Source: Rhizobiales bacterium Y(2018)
Lineage (GTDB): Bacteria > Pseudomonadota > Alphaproteobacteria > Rhizobiales > Aestuariivirgaceae
NCBI GenBank assembly: GCA_005502925.1
Contig: SCPD01000002.1
Span: forward strand, 248,001-312,000
Direction: 5' to 3'
Length of the DNA: 64,000 nucleotides
The notes beneath the pieces are model-generated. The model ran no database searches. It was not told the DNA's origin and was given only the letters and a program-made list of their open reading frames with translations. How positions within the stretch are numbered: the stretch's first letter is position 1; each line of letters begins with the position of its first letter. Shown in pieces: positions 16,883-26,264 of this stretch. A program made the translations under genes and the position numbers.

Positions 16883-19349
16883 CGATGAGTTCATCTTCGG
16901 CTTCGGCGAGAAGAGCGTCATCGGCCTCGCCGTAAACGGATTCTTTCCCGATCTCAAGCATGACCGGCACGGCAAGCGGCGACACCGTGTCGAGGGCGCG
17001 ATGCACGATCTGGCCTCTGATCCGCTTCAGCAGCGCGCCCAGGCGATGCACGTCGATGAGCCCGTCCGCGGCGTCATCCCAGGCGGCACGCAGCAGGAGA
17101 TGCTGCGGCTCATGACGCAGGAGCACGTCATAGATGAGGTCGGAATTCACCGTCATCTGCCGCGCCGTCTTCTCCTTGCCGGGCCAGCGCCTTTCGATCA
17201 GCCCGGCGATGATCGCGGCGTTGCGGAAGGTGCGCTTCATCAGATTGGATTCGGCGAGCCAGGCATCGAGGTCATCGCCCAGCATGTCCTCGCCGAACAG
17301 ATGGCCGAGATCGAGCCGGCCGGTCGAGATCAGCAAGGACAGGTCGCGCAGGCACCAGACGACGAGCGCATATTCCGACGCGACGAAACCCATGGGCTGC
17401 GCGCCCATGCGCTCGAGGCGGCGCGTCAGCAGCATGCCGAGCGTCTGGTGCGCCAGCCGGCCCTCGAAAGGGTAGCACACCATGTAATGGCGCTGCGCCC
17501 GGGGAAAGGTCTCGATCAGCATCTGGCGCGGCGACGGGATGATCGACTTCCAGCGCTGCACCGAGAGCCAGTCGCGCACTTGCGCCGGCAGCGCCGGCCA
17601 GGCCTTGGGATCGGCCAGCATCTTGCGCACCCGCTCGGCGAGATAGGTGGAGAGCGGGAACTTGCCGCCGGCATAAGAGGGAATGGCGGGATCGCTCGCT
17701 TGCGTGCGCGACGCGAGCGCGCCGAACTCGTCGAGCCCTTCGAAGCGCAGGACCTCGCCGCCGAACAGGAACGTGTCGCCGCCTGAGAGCTGGCTCAGGA
17801 ACCATTCCTCCATCTCGCCCAGCACCCGCCCGCCGGTGACGACGCGCCGTCCGAGCCGCTTCTTGATGCTGGCGAGGCGCACTTTGAGCATCTCCTCTTC
17901 GACGATGGTGCCCATATTGAGCCGATATTGCTGAGCGAGCCGCGGATGGGTGAGGCGCAACTCGCCGTCGCCCCATGGTTTCAGCTTGGCATAACGTTCA
18001 TAGGCCTTGAGCGCGTAGCCGCCATTGGTGACGAACTCGACCGCGCGGTCGAAATCCTCACGCGTAAGGTTGCGATAGGTCCAGGCGGTCTTGACCTCGC
18101 CATAGAGCTGATCGGGATGGAAGGGGCTGGCGCAGGCGCGGCACGTGATATGCTGGGCCAGCACGTCGAGCTTGAGCACGGAAGGATATTCGGTGTCCTG
18201 GGCGCCTTCGGCGGCGGCCTGGCGCGCCGCCTCGCATTCGAGCACTTCGAAGCGGTTCGAGGGCACCAGCATGGCCTGCGAGGGCTCGTCGAGTCGGTGA
18301 TTGGAGCGGCCGATGCGCTGCAGGAGCCGGCTCGATCCCTTGGGCGCGCCGACATGGATGACGAGATCGACATCGCCCCAGTCGATGCCGAGATCGAGCG
18401 TCGAGGTGCAGACCACGGCGCGTAATTTGCCGGCCGCCATCGCCGCTTCCACCTTGCGCCTTTGCCCGACATCGAGCGAGCCGTGATGCAGCGCGATCGG
18501 CAGATGGTCCTCATTGGCCGTCCATAAGGACTGGAAGGTCATCTCGGCCTGGGCGCGTGTATTGACGAAGACGAGTGTCATGCGCGCCTGTTTGATCGCT
18601 TCGTAGATCTCGGGGATGGCGTAGCGTGTCATATGGCCGGACCACGGCACGCGCTCGGCCGATTTGAGAATGCTGATCTGCGGCGCCGCACCCGCATTGC
18701 CCATCACCAGCTCGGCGAGCTGGCGTTCGCTTGTCTGCGGGGTGAGCCAGGCGCGCAGCGCATCGGGATCGGCGACGGTGGCGGAAAGGCCGATACGGCG
18801 TATCTGAGGCGCGAGGCTTCTGACCCGCGAGAGCGCCAAGGACAGGAGCACGCCGCGCTTCGAGGTGACGATCGAATGCAGTTCATCCAGCACGATGGCG
18901 CGCAGATCCTTCAGCATATGCGCGGCACCTGGATCGGCGACGAGGAGCGAGACCTGCTCGGGCGTGGTGATCAATATGTCGGGCGGTTTCTCGCGCTGGC
19001 GCTTGCGGCGCGAATGCGGCGTGTCGCCGGTGCGCGTCTCGACACGGACCGGCAGCTGCATCTCGCTGACCGGTGTTTCGAGATTGCGCGCAATGTCGAC
19101 GGCAAGCGCCTTGAGCGGCGACACATAAAGCGTGTGGATGCCGTTGCGTTGGGGTTCCCGGGTCAGTTCCACCAGGCTCGGCAGGAATCCCGCCAGCGTC
19201 TTGCCGCCGCCGGTGGGCGAGATCAGCAGGACATCGAAGCCGGCTTGCGCCTTTTCCAGCACCTCCAGCTGGTGCGGGCGCGGGCTCCAGCCGCGCGTCC
19301 GGAACCAGTCGGTGAAGACCTGGGGCAGCCTGGTCGGTCGGTTGTCCAT
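16860..19349 (-). CDS. Ligase-associated DNA damage response DEXH box helicase (Lhr-like)
   Basis: This 829-residue superfamily 2 helicase has motif I SPTGGGKT (about 44-51), motif II DELH (155-158), motif III GLSATVADP and motif VI QRIGRSNHR. It ends with the DUF4145-like Lhr C-terminal region (RVLGEMEEWFLSQLSGGDTFLFGG). The order lhr-like helicase then pdeM is the established ligase-associated repair module. The chosen ATG (MDNRPTRLPQVFTDWF) fits the family N-terminus; an upstream ATG would add 20 unrelated residues. It is divergent from the MATE gene. Confidence 0.9.
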   Translation of the reverse strand: MDNRPTRLPQVFTDWFRTRGWSPRPHQLEVLEKAQAGFDVLLISPTGGGKTLAGFLPSLVELTREPQRNGIHTLYVSPLKALAVDIARNLETPVSEMQLPVRVETRTGDTPHSRRKRQREKPPDILITTPEQVSLLVADPGAAHMLKDLRAIVLDELHSIVTSKRGVLLSLALSRVRSLAPQIRRIGLSATVADPDALRAWLTPQTSERQLAELVMGNAGAAPQISILKSAERVPWSGHMTRYAIPEIYEAIKQARMTLVFVNTRAQAEMTFQSLWTANEDHLPIALHHGSLDVGQRRKVEAAMAAGKLRAVVCTSTLDLGIDWGDVDLVIHVGAPKGSSRLLQRIGRSNHRLDEPSQAMLVPSNRFEVLECEAARQAAAEGAQDTEYPSVLKLDVLAQHITCRACASPFHPDQLYGEVKTAWTYRNLTREDFDRAVEFVTNGGYALKAYERYAKLKPWGDGELRLTHPRLAQQYRLNMGTIVEEEMLKVRLASIKKRLGRRVVTGGRVLGEMEEWFLSQLSGGDTFLFGGEVLRFEGLDEFGALASRTQASDPAIPSYAGGKFPLSTYLAERVRKMLADPKAWPALPAQVRDWLSVQRWKSIIPSPRQMLIETFPRAQRHYMVCYPFEGRLAHQTLGMLLTRRLERMGAQPMGFVASEYALVVWCLRDLSLLISTGRLDLGHLFGEDMLGDDLDAWLAESNLMKRTFRNAAIIAGLIERRWPGKEKTARQMTVNSDLIYDVLLRHEPQHLLLRAAWDDAADGLIDVHRLGALLKRIRGQIVHRALDTVSPLAVPVMLEIGKESVYGEADDALLAEAEDELIDEAMRLV

Positions 19350-19455
19350 GCCGCAAGCATAGCCGGATTTGCCGTTGGGCTGGTGCCAGATTTTGTCAGC
19401 AGCGGGCAAGTTCCCGACTGTGCGGAGCCCGGAATCGTTCTAATAGTAACGGCCC

Positions 19456-20781
19456 ATGCACTCCCCGCAATCGACACCGGTTACGCATAGAGGCGTACTC
19501 GCCATCGCCGTGCCGATCATGCTGTCCAATGTGACGCAGCCGATCATCGGCATCGTCAATGCGGCGGTGATCGGACAATTGCCGGGGGCCTATTATATCG
19601 GCGCGATTACTGTCGGCGCCCTGATCTTCAATTTCATCTATTGGGGCTTTGGTTTTCTGAGGCTCGGCACCGGCGGGCTCACCGCCCAGGCGACCGGACG
19701 CGGCGACGCCCAAGAACTCGTGGCGGTGCTGATCCGTGCCCTCATCATCGCCGTGATCGCCGGGGTGGCGATTATCCTGCTGTCGCCCCTGATCGGCAAG
19801 CTCACCTTCAGCCTCATCAACGGCTCCGAGGAAGTCGAAAGCCACGCTGCGCAATACTTTTATATCCGCGTCTTCTCCGCTCCCTTCGCACTGATGGACT
19901 TTTGTCTCATCGGCTGGTTCGTCGGCCAGGGGCGTGCCCGCGTCGCTTTTCTCCTTCAGATTTATCTCAATCTCACCAATGGCGCCTTGAGCCTGCTCTT
20001 CGTCCTGGGGCTAGGCATGACCTCCGACGGCGTGGCGCTCGCCGTCCTCATCGCCGAGGTCACCGCCGCCTTGCTCGGGCTCGGCATCGCTTACAGGCGC
20101 CTCAAGGAAATGGGAGCCCGTTTCGAGCGGGCGCGCGTCTTCGACCGCGCCAAGCTCATCCGCACTTTCGTCATCAACCGCGACATCATGATAAGGACCG
20201 TCTGCCTGGTCCTGGTCTTCTCCTGGTTCACCGCCAGGGGCGCCCAGGCCGGCGACGTCATTGTCTCGGCCAATGCCGTCCTCATGCATTTCTTCGATTT
20301 CGCCGCCTTCCTGATCGACGGCTTCGCGCTCGCCACCGAGACATTGGTCGGTCAGGCGGTCGGCGCCCGCGACCGGCAGCGTTTCAACACTGCCATCCAG
20401 CTCACCTGGCTGTGGCTGACGCTCACCGGCGTCGCCGCCGCGGCGCTCATCTGGTTCGGCGGGCCGTATTTCATCGATCTGATGGCGGCGAATGAAGATG
20501 TGCGCGCCACCGCGCGGATGTATCTTTTCTGGGTGGCCCTGACGCCATTGGCCGGCATCGCCTGCTTCCAGTATGACGGCATCTTCACCGGCGCCACCCA
20601 GACCGCCGACATGCGCAACATGATGCTGCTGTCGATGGTCATCACCCTCATCGCCTGGTGGCCGCTCGAGCGATATTACGGTAATCACGGCCTGTGGGCG
20701 GCGATGATGGTCTTCTTCGTATCGCGCGGCATATTGTTCGCAATGCGCATGCCGGCGTTGAGAAGAACTGCGTTTGGATAA
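19456..20781 (+). CDS. MATE-family multidrug/metabolite exporter (DinF-like)
   Basis: This 441-residue inner-membrane protein has about twelve hydrophobic helices. It begins VLAIAVPIMLSNVTQPIIG and contains GGLTAQATGRGD and FIDGFALATETLVGQAVGARD, motifs found in the DinF subgroup of MATE transporters, which expel organic cations or other compounds in exchange for Na+ or H+. It stands alone on the plus strand, divergent from the helicase gene. The substrate cannot be predicted. Adjacency to DNA repair genes recalls the lexA-dinF link of enterics, but no LexA-type box is evident here. Confidence 0.9.
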   Translation: MHSPQSTPVTHRGVLAIAVPIMLSNVTQPIIGIVNAAVIGQLPGAYYIGAITVGALIFNFIYWGFGFLRLGTGGLTAQATGRGDAQELVAVLIRALIIAVIAGVAIILLSPLIGKLTFSLINGSEEVESHAAQYFYIRVFSAPFALMDFCLIGWFVGQGRARVAFLLQIYLNLTNGALSLLFVLGLGMTSDGVALAVLIAEVTAALLGLGIAYRRLKEMGARFERARVFDRAKLIRTFVINRDIMIRTVCLVLVFSWFTARGAQAGDVIVSANAVLMHFFDFAAFLIDGFALATETLVGQAVGARDRQRFNTAIQLTWLWLTLTGVAAAALIWFGGPYFIDLMAANEDVRATARMYLFWVALTPLAGIACFQYDGIFTGATQTADMRNMMLLSMVITLIAWWPLERYYGNHGLWAAMMVFFVSRGILFAMRMPALRRTAFG

Positions 20782-21094
20782 CTCTCCCTCCACCGCCGAA
20801 GGCGGGGAGGGTGGCGCGCGGAACGCGCGACGGGTGGGGTTTCTCCGCTAGAGAGATCTCTCACGCAAGAATTTGATGGATACCTGTCGGTGGAGAGACC
20901 CCACCCGTCCGCCCCTAGATCACGATCAATTCAGGTCGGTTCGGCCTGAATTGATAAACGTGATCGGACTCTTAGTTTGGCGCGTGATCGGACGGAAAAC
21001 CGGCATCCACTTTTCCTGATCACGCGCTAAGGGCGGACACCCTCCCCGCGCTTCGCGCGGCGGAGGGAGAATACGCCTATGAAGCTCGACTGAG
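20782..21094. repeat. Composite palindromic intergenic element between the MATE and TerB-like genes
   Basis: The 313-base gap has no gene but is full of nested inverted repeats. Outer arms are CTCTCCCTCCACCGC near 20783 and GCGGCGGAGGGAGA near 21056. Inside lie GGGTGGGGTTTCTCC near 20835 paired with GGAGAGACCCCACCC near 20892, a hairpin at 20918-20965 (GATCACG plus ATCAATTCAGG with their complements) and another at 20980-21027 (GCGCGTGATC and GATCACGCGC). The second contains CCGGCATCCACTTTTCC, a string that looks like rhizobial dispersed repeats. Its role is unknown; a mobile or RNA-structural repeat is likely. Confidence 0.7.
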
Positions 21095-21508
21095 TTACTC
21101 GGTCTGGTATCTCGCGATGGCGCCGCGCTCGAGCGCCGCGGTGACGAGCTTGTCGAGGCCGAGATGGTCGCGCAGCATGGCGAGGAAACGCAGTTCCTCC
21201 TTGCCGACCGCGAGGTCGGAAGCCGCCACTTCGACCGCCAGCGCATAGGCGGTCTCGCGCAATTTCGGCGCCAGCGCCTCGGCGGCGAGGCCGAAGACCG
21301 CCTCGAGCCCTTCCTTGTCCTGCAGGATCTCGCCGCATTCCTGCGCCACATGGGTGAGCTTGTCGGCGTCGAAGGCGCGGAAAATAGGCAATTGCTTGAC
21401 GATGCGGCCGATCGCCTTGAGCTCGCGGTCGCCGAGATGGCCCTCGACGGCGGCGATCGTGACCATGACGTAAATCAAGGCGTGATGGGTGCTGATGGTT
21501 TTGCTCAC
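21095..21508 (-). CDS. TerB-family (tellurite resistance-like) protein
   Basis: This is a small helical protein of about 137 residues. The core IYVMVTIAAVEGHLGDRELKAI carries the acidic pattern of TerB-like domains, followed by a second helical repeat (ELRFLAMLRDHLGLDKL). TerB-like proteins are cytoplasmic or membrane-linked and are connected with stress and metal-related processes; the exact role is unknown. There is no ATG at the front. The GTG at 21508 is preferred because GGAG stands 8 bases upstream; a GTG at 21520 would add MEFP. It lies between a palindromic element and the amidohydrolase gene. Confidence 0.75.
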   Translation of the reverse strand: MSKTISTHHALIYVMVTIAAVEGHLGDRELKAIGRIVKQLPIFRAFDADKLTHVAQECGEILQDKEGLEAVFGLAAEALAPKLRETAYALAVEVAASDLAVGKEELRFLAMLRDHLGLDKLVTAALERGAIARYQTE

Positions 21509-21568
21509 CGGAAACTCCACTGTTCCGCCGACTGGCTAGCGGGAGAAGGGCGCTTTGTCCAGTTTGCC

Positions 21569-22705
21569 TTAACTGGCCCACCATTCGCCCCGCATGACGA
21601 CGCCATGGGCCGAGATGCGTTTGGTGCCGGTAAGGTGCTCACCGGTGACGTCGACATAGTCGAACTGGCCGTCATCGATCCTGATGAGGCTGGCGTCGCC
21701 CAGCGCGCCTGGCCTCAGCGTACCGAGGTCGTGCCGCTTGATGGCGCGCGCCGGCGTTTCGGTGGCCGAGCGGATGATGTCGTTGAGCCCCATGCCGAGG
21801 CAGAGGAATTTCGACATAGTGGTGACGAGATCATGCGCCGGCCCGTCGATGCACAGAGCATGCACGTCGGAGGAGATCGTGTCGGGCAGGAAACCGTTGG
21901 CCAGCATCGCGCGCGCCGTCTTGAAGGCGAAGGAGCCCATGCCGTGGCCGATGTCGAACAATACACCGCGCTTGCGGGCGGCGAGCACAGCGGGTTTGAT
22001 CGTGCCCTGCACCGTCACCGGCGCATTAGGGAAGGGACGGAAGGCATGGGTCAGCACATCGCCGGGGCGGAGCCTCGCCAGCACGTCTTCATAGGTCGGC
22101 GGCGGTTCGTCGATATGCGCCATCAGCGGCAGGCCTGATTCATTGGCGGCATCGAGCGCCACGTCGAGCGGCGCCACACCCTGGTCGCCCGACGCATGCC
22201 GCCCGACCCTGACCTTGATGCCGATGATCTCGTCCGGATATTTCGCCGCGACCTCTACGGCGCCACGCGGATCCATGAGCCGCATGTCCTCGCTCTCGCC
22301 CACATGCACGAGCGTCGAGAAGCCGTAGATGCCGGCATGCGAGACATGCAGATAGGCATAGATGCGCGAGCGCGCTCGCGCGATCACATGTTTGGCGAAG
22401 CCGGCGAAATTGCCGGGACCGGCCGAGCCCGTGTCGATCGAGGTGGTGACGCCGCTTTTGAGCGCATAGAGATCGGGATCGACACCGAGCGAGGTACCGC
22501 CCCAATAGACATGGGTATGGAGATCGATGAGGCCCGGCGTCACAATGAAGCCGCTGACATCCTTGACCGTCGTCCGGGCGTCGCGCTTGAGGCCGGGGCC
22601 GATGCCCGACACCTTGCCTTGGGCGAAGCCCACTTCGGTGACGGCATCGAGGGCCTGCGACGGGTCGATGACGCGCCCGCCGGTGAGGATGAGGTCGTGA
22701 GCCAT
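21569..22705 (-). CDS. Amidohydrolase/deacetylase family metallohydrolase (cog3964 type)
   Basis: This 378-residue enzyme of the amidohydrolase superfamily shows a complete binuclear metal set: His63 and His65 in DLHTHVY, Lys164 in IIGIKVRVG (probably carboxylated), His197 in PLMAHIDE, His220 in DVLTHAFRP and Asp280 in TISSDVHA. The pattern fits cog3964 proteins, often misnamed dihydroorotases. Members from Agrobacterium and Ochrobactrum have been shown to hydrolyse acetyl-(R)-mandelate. The natural substrate here is unknown. It is cytoplasmic, lies 17 bases after the methyltransferase gene on the same strand, and probably shares its transcript. Confidence 0.85.
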   Translation of the reverse strand: MAHDLILTGGRVIDPSQALDAVTEVGFAQGKVSGIGPGLKRDARTTVKDVSGFIVTPGLIDLHTHVYWGGTSLGVDPDLYALKSGVTTSIDTGSAGPGNFAGFAKHVIARARSRIYAYLHVSHAGIYGFSTLVHVGESEDMRLMDPRGAVEVAAKYPDEIIGIKVRVGRHASGDQGVAPLDVALDAANESGLPLMAHIDEPPPTYEDVLARLRPGDVLTHAFRPFPNAPVTVQGTIKPAVLAARKRGVLFDIGHGMGSFAFKTARAMLANGFLPDTISSDVHALCIDGPAHDLVTTMSKFLCLGMGLNDIIRSATETPARAIKRHDLGTLRPGALGDASLIRIDDGQFDYVDVTGEHLTGTKRISAHGVVMRGEWWAS

Positions 22706-22722
22706 AGTCTTCGCGCTTTGCT

Positions 22723-23304
22723 TTAGTGGGTTCTTTTGGGCGGGGCGGCGAGCGGGAGCTCGTCGAAAAGGGAAGGCGCAGTGTCGGTCTTTGCGCGCTC
22801 GATGGCAAGCATGCGGAATTTGGTTTGGATCCCACCCGGTGCAGAAAACCCGCCGGTCTTGCCGCCGGCCGCCAGGATGCGGTGGCAGGGCACGATGATC
22901 GGATAGGGATTGCGCCCCAAGGCCTGGCCAACCTCGCGGGCGAGATGGAGCCCGCCCATTTCCTTGGCGATGTCGCCATAGGTGCGGGTGGCGCCGGGCG
23001 GGATGCGCCTCGCGATCTCATAGACCCGCCGGCTGAATTCCGAGAGGCCGGTCTCATCGAGCGGTATGTCGGCGAGATCGTCGGCGGCACCCTGGAGCAA
23101 TGCCTGGATACGCCGGATCGCGTCCGCGATGTCGGGCGGTGGCGTGCCTTCCTGTGCCTCCGGATGGCGCGCCGCGAACCGTGCTGTGAGGTCGTTGGCG
23201 CTGTCTTCCGGCAGGCTGGCGCCAATGATGCCGGCGGGACCCCAGGCAATGCCGCAGCGGCCGATGGCGGTGTCGAAGACCGTGTAGAAGACAGGCTGGC
23301 TCAT
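22723..23304 (-). CDS. Methylated-DNA-[protein]-cysteine S-methyltransferase (Ogt type)
   Basis: This 193-residue repair protein takes the alkyl group from O6-alkylguanine onto its own cysteine. It has the active-site motif IVPCHRIL, the preceding RxxGxALGRNP helix (REVGQALGRNPYP) and the helix-turn-helix region PPGATRTYGDIAKEMG. There is no N-terminal Ada domain, so it is the unregulated single-domain form. The start overlaps the stop of the DinG-like helicase gene by four bases (ATGA), so both repair proteins are made from one transcript with the amidohydrolase gene after them. Confidence 0.9.
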   Translation of the reverse strand: MSQPVFYTVFDTAIGRCGIAWGPAGIIGASLPEDSANDLTARFAARHPEAQEGTPPPDIADAIRRIQALLQGAADDLADIPLDETGLSEFSRRVYEIARRIPPGATRTYGDIAKEMGGLHLAREVGQALGRNPYPIIVPCHRILAAGGKTGGFSAPGGIQTKFRMLAIERAKTDTAPSLFDELPLAAPPKRTH

Positions 23305-26129
23305 GGAGGGCTCTGGATAAAATCGCGGACCATGTCGATCGCATCGACAAGACCGACGCGTTCGATGCGCATGCCGGGCGGGAAGGCGGTGCAGAAACGC
23401 GAGGCGAGGCGGGGATCGAGCACCACGAAGGCGCCGCGGTCCCCTTCGCGCCGGATGAGGCGGCCGAAAGCCTGGCGCAGGCGCAGGCGCACTGTCATGT
23501 CGGTATAGGCCTGGCCACCGAAGGCCTGCTTCCTGGCGCGTTCGAGAATGGTGGGCGTGCCCCAGGGCACCCGGTCGAGCACGATGAGCCGCAAGGAGTC
23601 TCCCGGCACGTCGACGCCGTCCCGCACCGCATCGGTGCCGAGGAGGCAGGCGTCCCGCTCGGCGCGGAACATGTCGACCAGCGTGCCGGTGTCGATCGGA
23701 TCGACATGCTGGGCGTAGAGCGGCAGGCCCTTCTGCGCCAGAGGCCTGACCAGCCGCTTGTAGACGGCGCGCAGGCGCGAAATCGCGGTGAACAGCCCCA
23801 GACTGCCGCCGCGCGCGCCCAGGAACAATTCGCGATAGGCGGCGGCCAGCTGGTCCATGTCCTCGCGATTGACGTCGTTCACCACGATGATGCGGCTCGA
23901 ATTCTTGTAGTCGAAGGGCGAGTCATAGCTCACCCGCCGGACCGGATATGGCAGGTGCACGGCGCCGGTGCGCATCTCGGCATTGGTCCAGTCTTCCGGC
24001 GCCTCGGGCGGACGGTCCTTGAGTGTCGCCGACGTGATGACGACGCCATCGGCCGGTTTGAGCACGACGAGCGCCAGAGGTTCGGTTGGGTCGATCCAGT
24101 GGCTGTGGAGGCCGACATCGGCCTCGCGCCCGAACATCTGGTCGACCGAGAACCATTCGACGAAAAGCGGATTGGGCTTGTCGAGCAGCCTTTCGATCAT
24201 GTCGATCCAGCTGCCGACCATCAGCTCGCCGCGCCGCCGGAGTGAGCGTGCCACCGCCTCGATGCGGCCGCGATCATAGGTCGACAGCTCGGCGGCTTCA
24301 TCGTCGAGCTTCTTGGCGAGTGTATTGGCGAGCGACGCCATGGGGCGCTTGAGATCGATGAGCGCGGCGGCGAGCTCGCCGGCCGCTGTGGAGAGCCCGT
24401 CGACCAGCGGCATGCAATCGGTCTCGAGCGTCTGGCCGGAATTCTGCTCGGCGCGGGCCAGCACCTGCTGGCGCACCAGGGTGAGGAAGCTTTCGGCCGC
24501 CCCTTCCGGCGTGCCGGCCTGGATGCGCCGCGTCCAGCCGGGACCGGGCAGCGCGTAAGCGGCGCTGAGCACGGCATTGAGATGTTTCTCCGCCGTCTCG
24601 TCGTCGCTGACGAGATCGCCGACACGCTCTTTCAAGCCGCGGCCGCGCCGGCCGGCGGCTTCCGGTCCCCTGAGCCAGCGCCTGAGCTCCGCTGTCTCGA
24701 GCGCGGTCAGATGGCCGGAAAAAGCCGAGTCCGAGGCATCGAAGAGATGATGGCCTTCATCGAAGACGAGCCGGCGCAGATCCTGCGGCGCTGAGGATTC
24801 TTCCTTGGTCTGCGTGTAACCGATGGCCTGGTCCACCGCCGCCTTGCGTAAGACCAGCGCGTGATTGGCGATCACGAGATCGGCCTTGCGGCCCTGGATC
24901 ATGGCGCGTTCGATGAAGCATTTGCGGTAATGCGGGCAGGCGGCATAGATGCATTCGCCGCGCCGGTCGGTGAGGCCGAGTGCGGCGGGTGACAGCGCCC
25001 GGTTCTCGCCATCAAGCGCCACGTCGTTGAAGAGCGGCAGGAGCCAGGACGGAAAGTCGCCGCCCACCATGTCGCCGTCGCGGCTCGCCCTGACCCAGCG
25101 CGCCACGAGCGCGGCGAGCAGCGCCGAGCGCGGATTGGCCGAGCTCATCTTGGCGAAGGCTTCCTGCAGATTGAGCAGGCAGACATAATTTTCGCGGCCC
25201 TTGCGGATGACGATGCGGTCGCGCCGCTCGGCCGGGTCTGCGACGATGCGCTGCGTCTCCTGGTCGATTTGGCGCTGCAGGTTCTTGGTGTAGGTCGACA
25301 CCCAGACCGGCGCGTTGTTCTTGCGCGCCCACAGCCAGGAGGGCGAGAGATAGCCGAGCGTCTTGCCGAGGCCGGTGCCGGCTTCGGCGAGGAGGATGTG
25401 GTTGGAGGTCTCCTCGTCGCGCGGCTGGAAGGCATGGGTCGTGGTCGCGGCATAGTCCTTCTGCTCGACCCGCGCCTCGGCGTCCGCGCCCAGCACCTTG
25501 GCAAGGAAGTCCTTCGCCTCGTCGGGGCTGACGCCAAGATGCGAGCCGGGCGGCCTGCCGCCGTCATCTTCCCATTCATCGATCCGGTCCCACACATTGA
25601 GGCCGGTGACGAAGGTTCCGACATCGAGGCGCGGATTGGCCTTCAGCAGCGCCGCCATCACGGCGCGCGCCCAGGGCCAGTTGGCGCGGGCGAGGAAGGT
25701 GGCGTTTTCGGCCGTCTCGCGCAGCAGCGGATAATTGGGGCTGGCGAGCCGGCCGATCAGGTCGTCGGCAATGGCGCGGAGAAGCTCGGTCTCCTCCATC
25801 TCGACATCGAGGCCCAGAGCACGGGCGACGCCTTTGGGGGTCGGGGTGGCGAAACGCGCCGGGCAGACGAAGGCGAACAGCTCGGCGACGTCGACATGTT
25901 TCTGCTCGCGCGCCTGGCGGATCACCGCGCGCGGCGCCTCGGCGGCGAAACCCAGCCTCTCGATGACGAAGGCGGAATGGCAGAGGAGATGCGGCTCACG
26001 GATGAGATGGGTGAGCGCTTCCGCCGCCTCGACCCGCTTATTGGGACCGAGCTTGAGCGCAATGCCGTCGAGCACGGCGACGGGGGCCGTTTCGTTCTGG
26101 GGAAAGAGCAGGGAGGAGGACAAAGACAT
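23301..26129 (-). CDS. DinG-like ATP-dependent DNA helicase with Fe-S cluster
   Basis: This 942-residue XPD/DinG-type superfamily 2 helicase has motif I AEAGTGLGKT (Walker A at 250-257) and motif II DEGH (457-460). Between them four cysteines (317, 393, 398, 404; the last three in GECIYAACPHYRKC) sit where DinG and XPD bind a 4Fe-4S cluster. The C-terminus has RLRQAFGRLIRREGDRG, motif VI. About 235 residues precede the helicase core, an extension common in alphaproteobacterial members and of unclear role. It should unwind forked DNA and R-loops during damage. The ATG chosen gives MSLSSSLLFPQNETAPV; an ATG 24 bases upstream is possible. Confidence 0.9.
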   Translation of the reverse strand: MSLSSSLLFPQNETAPVAVLDGIALKLGPNKRVEAAEALTHLIREPHLLCHSAFVIERLGFAAEAPRAVIRQAREQKHVDVAELFAFVCPARFATPTPKGVARALGLDVEMEETELLRAIADDLIGRLASPNYPLLRETAENATFLARANWPWARAVMAALLKANPRLDVGTFVTGLNVWDRIDEWEDDGGRPPGSHLGVSPDEAKDFLAKVLGADAEARVEQKDYAATTTHAFQPRDEETSNHILLAEAGTGLGKTLGYLSPSWLWARKNNAPVWVSTYTKNLQRQIDQETQRIVADPAERRDRIVIRKGRENYVCLLNLQEAFAKMSSANPRSALLAALVARWVRASRDGDMVGGDFPSWLLPLFNDVALDGENRALSPAALGLTDRRGECIYAACPHYRKCFIERAMIQGRKADLVIANHALVLRKAAVDQAIGYTQTKEESSAPQDLRRLVFDEGHHLFDASDSAFSGHLTALETAELRRWLRGPEAAGRRGRGLKERVGDLVSDDETAEKHLNAVLSAAYALPGPGWTRRIQAGTPEGAAESFLTLVRQQVLARAEQNSGQTLETDCMPLVDGLSTAAGELAAALIDLKRPMASLANTLAKKLDDEAAELSTYDRGRIEAVARSLRRRGELMVGSWIDMIERLLDKPNPLFVEWFSVDQMFGREADVGLHSHWIDPTEPLALVVLKPADGVVITSATLKDRPPEAPEDWTNAEMRTGAVHLPYPVRRVSYDSPFDYKNSSRIIVVNDVNREDMDQLAAAYRELFLGARGGSLGLFTAISRLRAVYKRLVRPLAQKGLPLYAQHVDPIDTGTLVDMFRAERDACLLGTDAVRDGVDVPGDSLRLIVLDRVPWGTPTILERARKQAFGGQAYTDMTVRLRLRQAFGRLIRREGDRGAFVVLDPRLASRFCTAFPPGMRIERVGLVDAIDMVRDFIQSPP

Positions 26130-26264
26130 TGCGCGTGAACATACAGTGATCAAATCGATGGGTACAGCAAAGTCTTGTGTTCCGCTCAGGAGAATGTGAT
26201 CCGCCCGTGCTGGAACATGACGTGAGCGCCCGGCATTGTTCCCTCTTCAGCAGGAGGAAACCCC

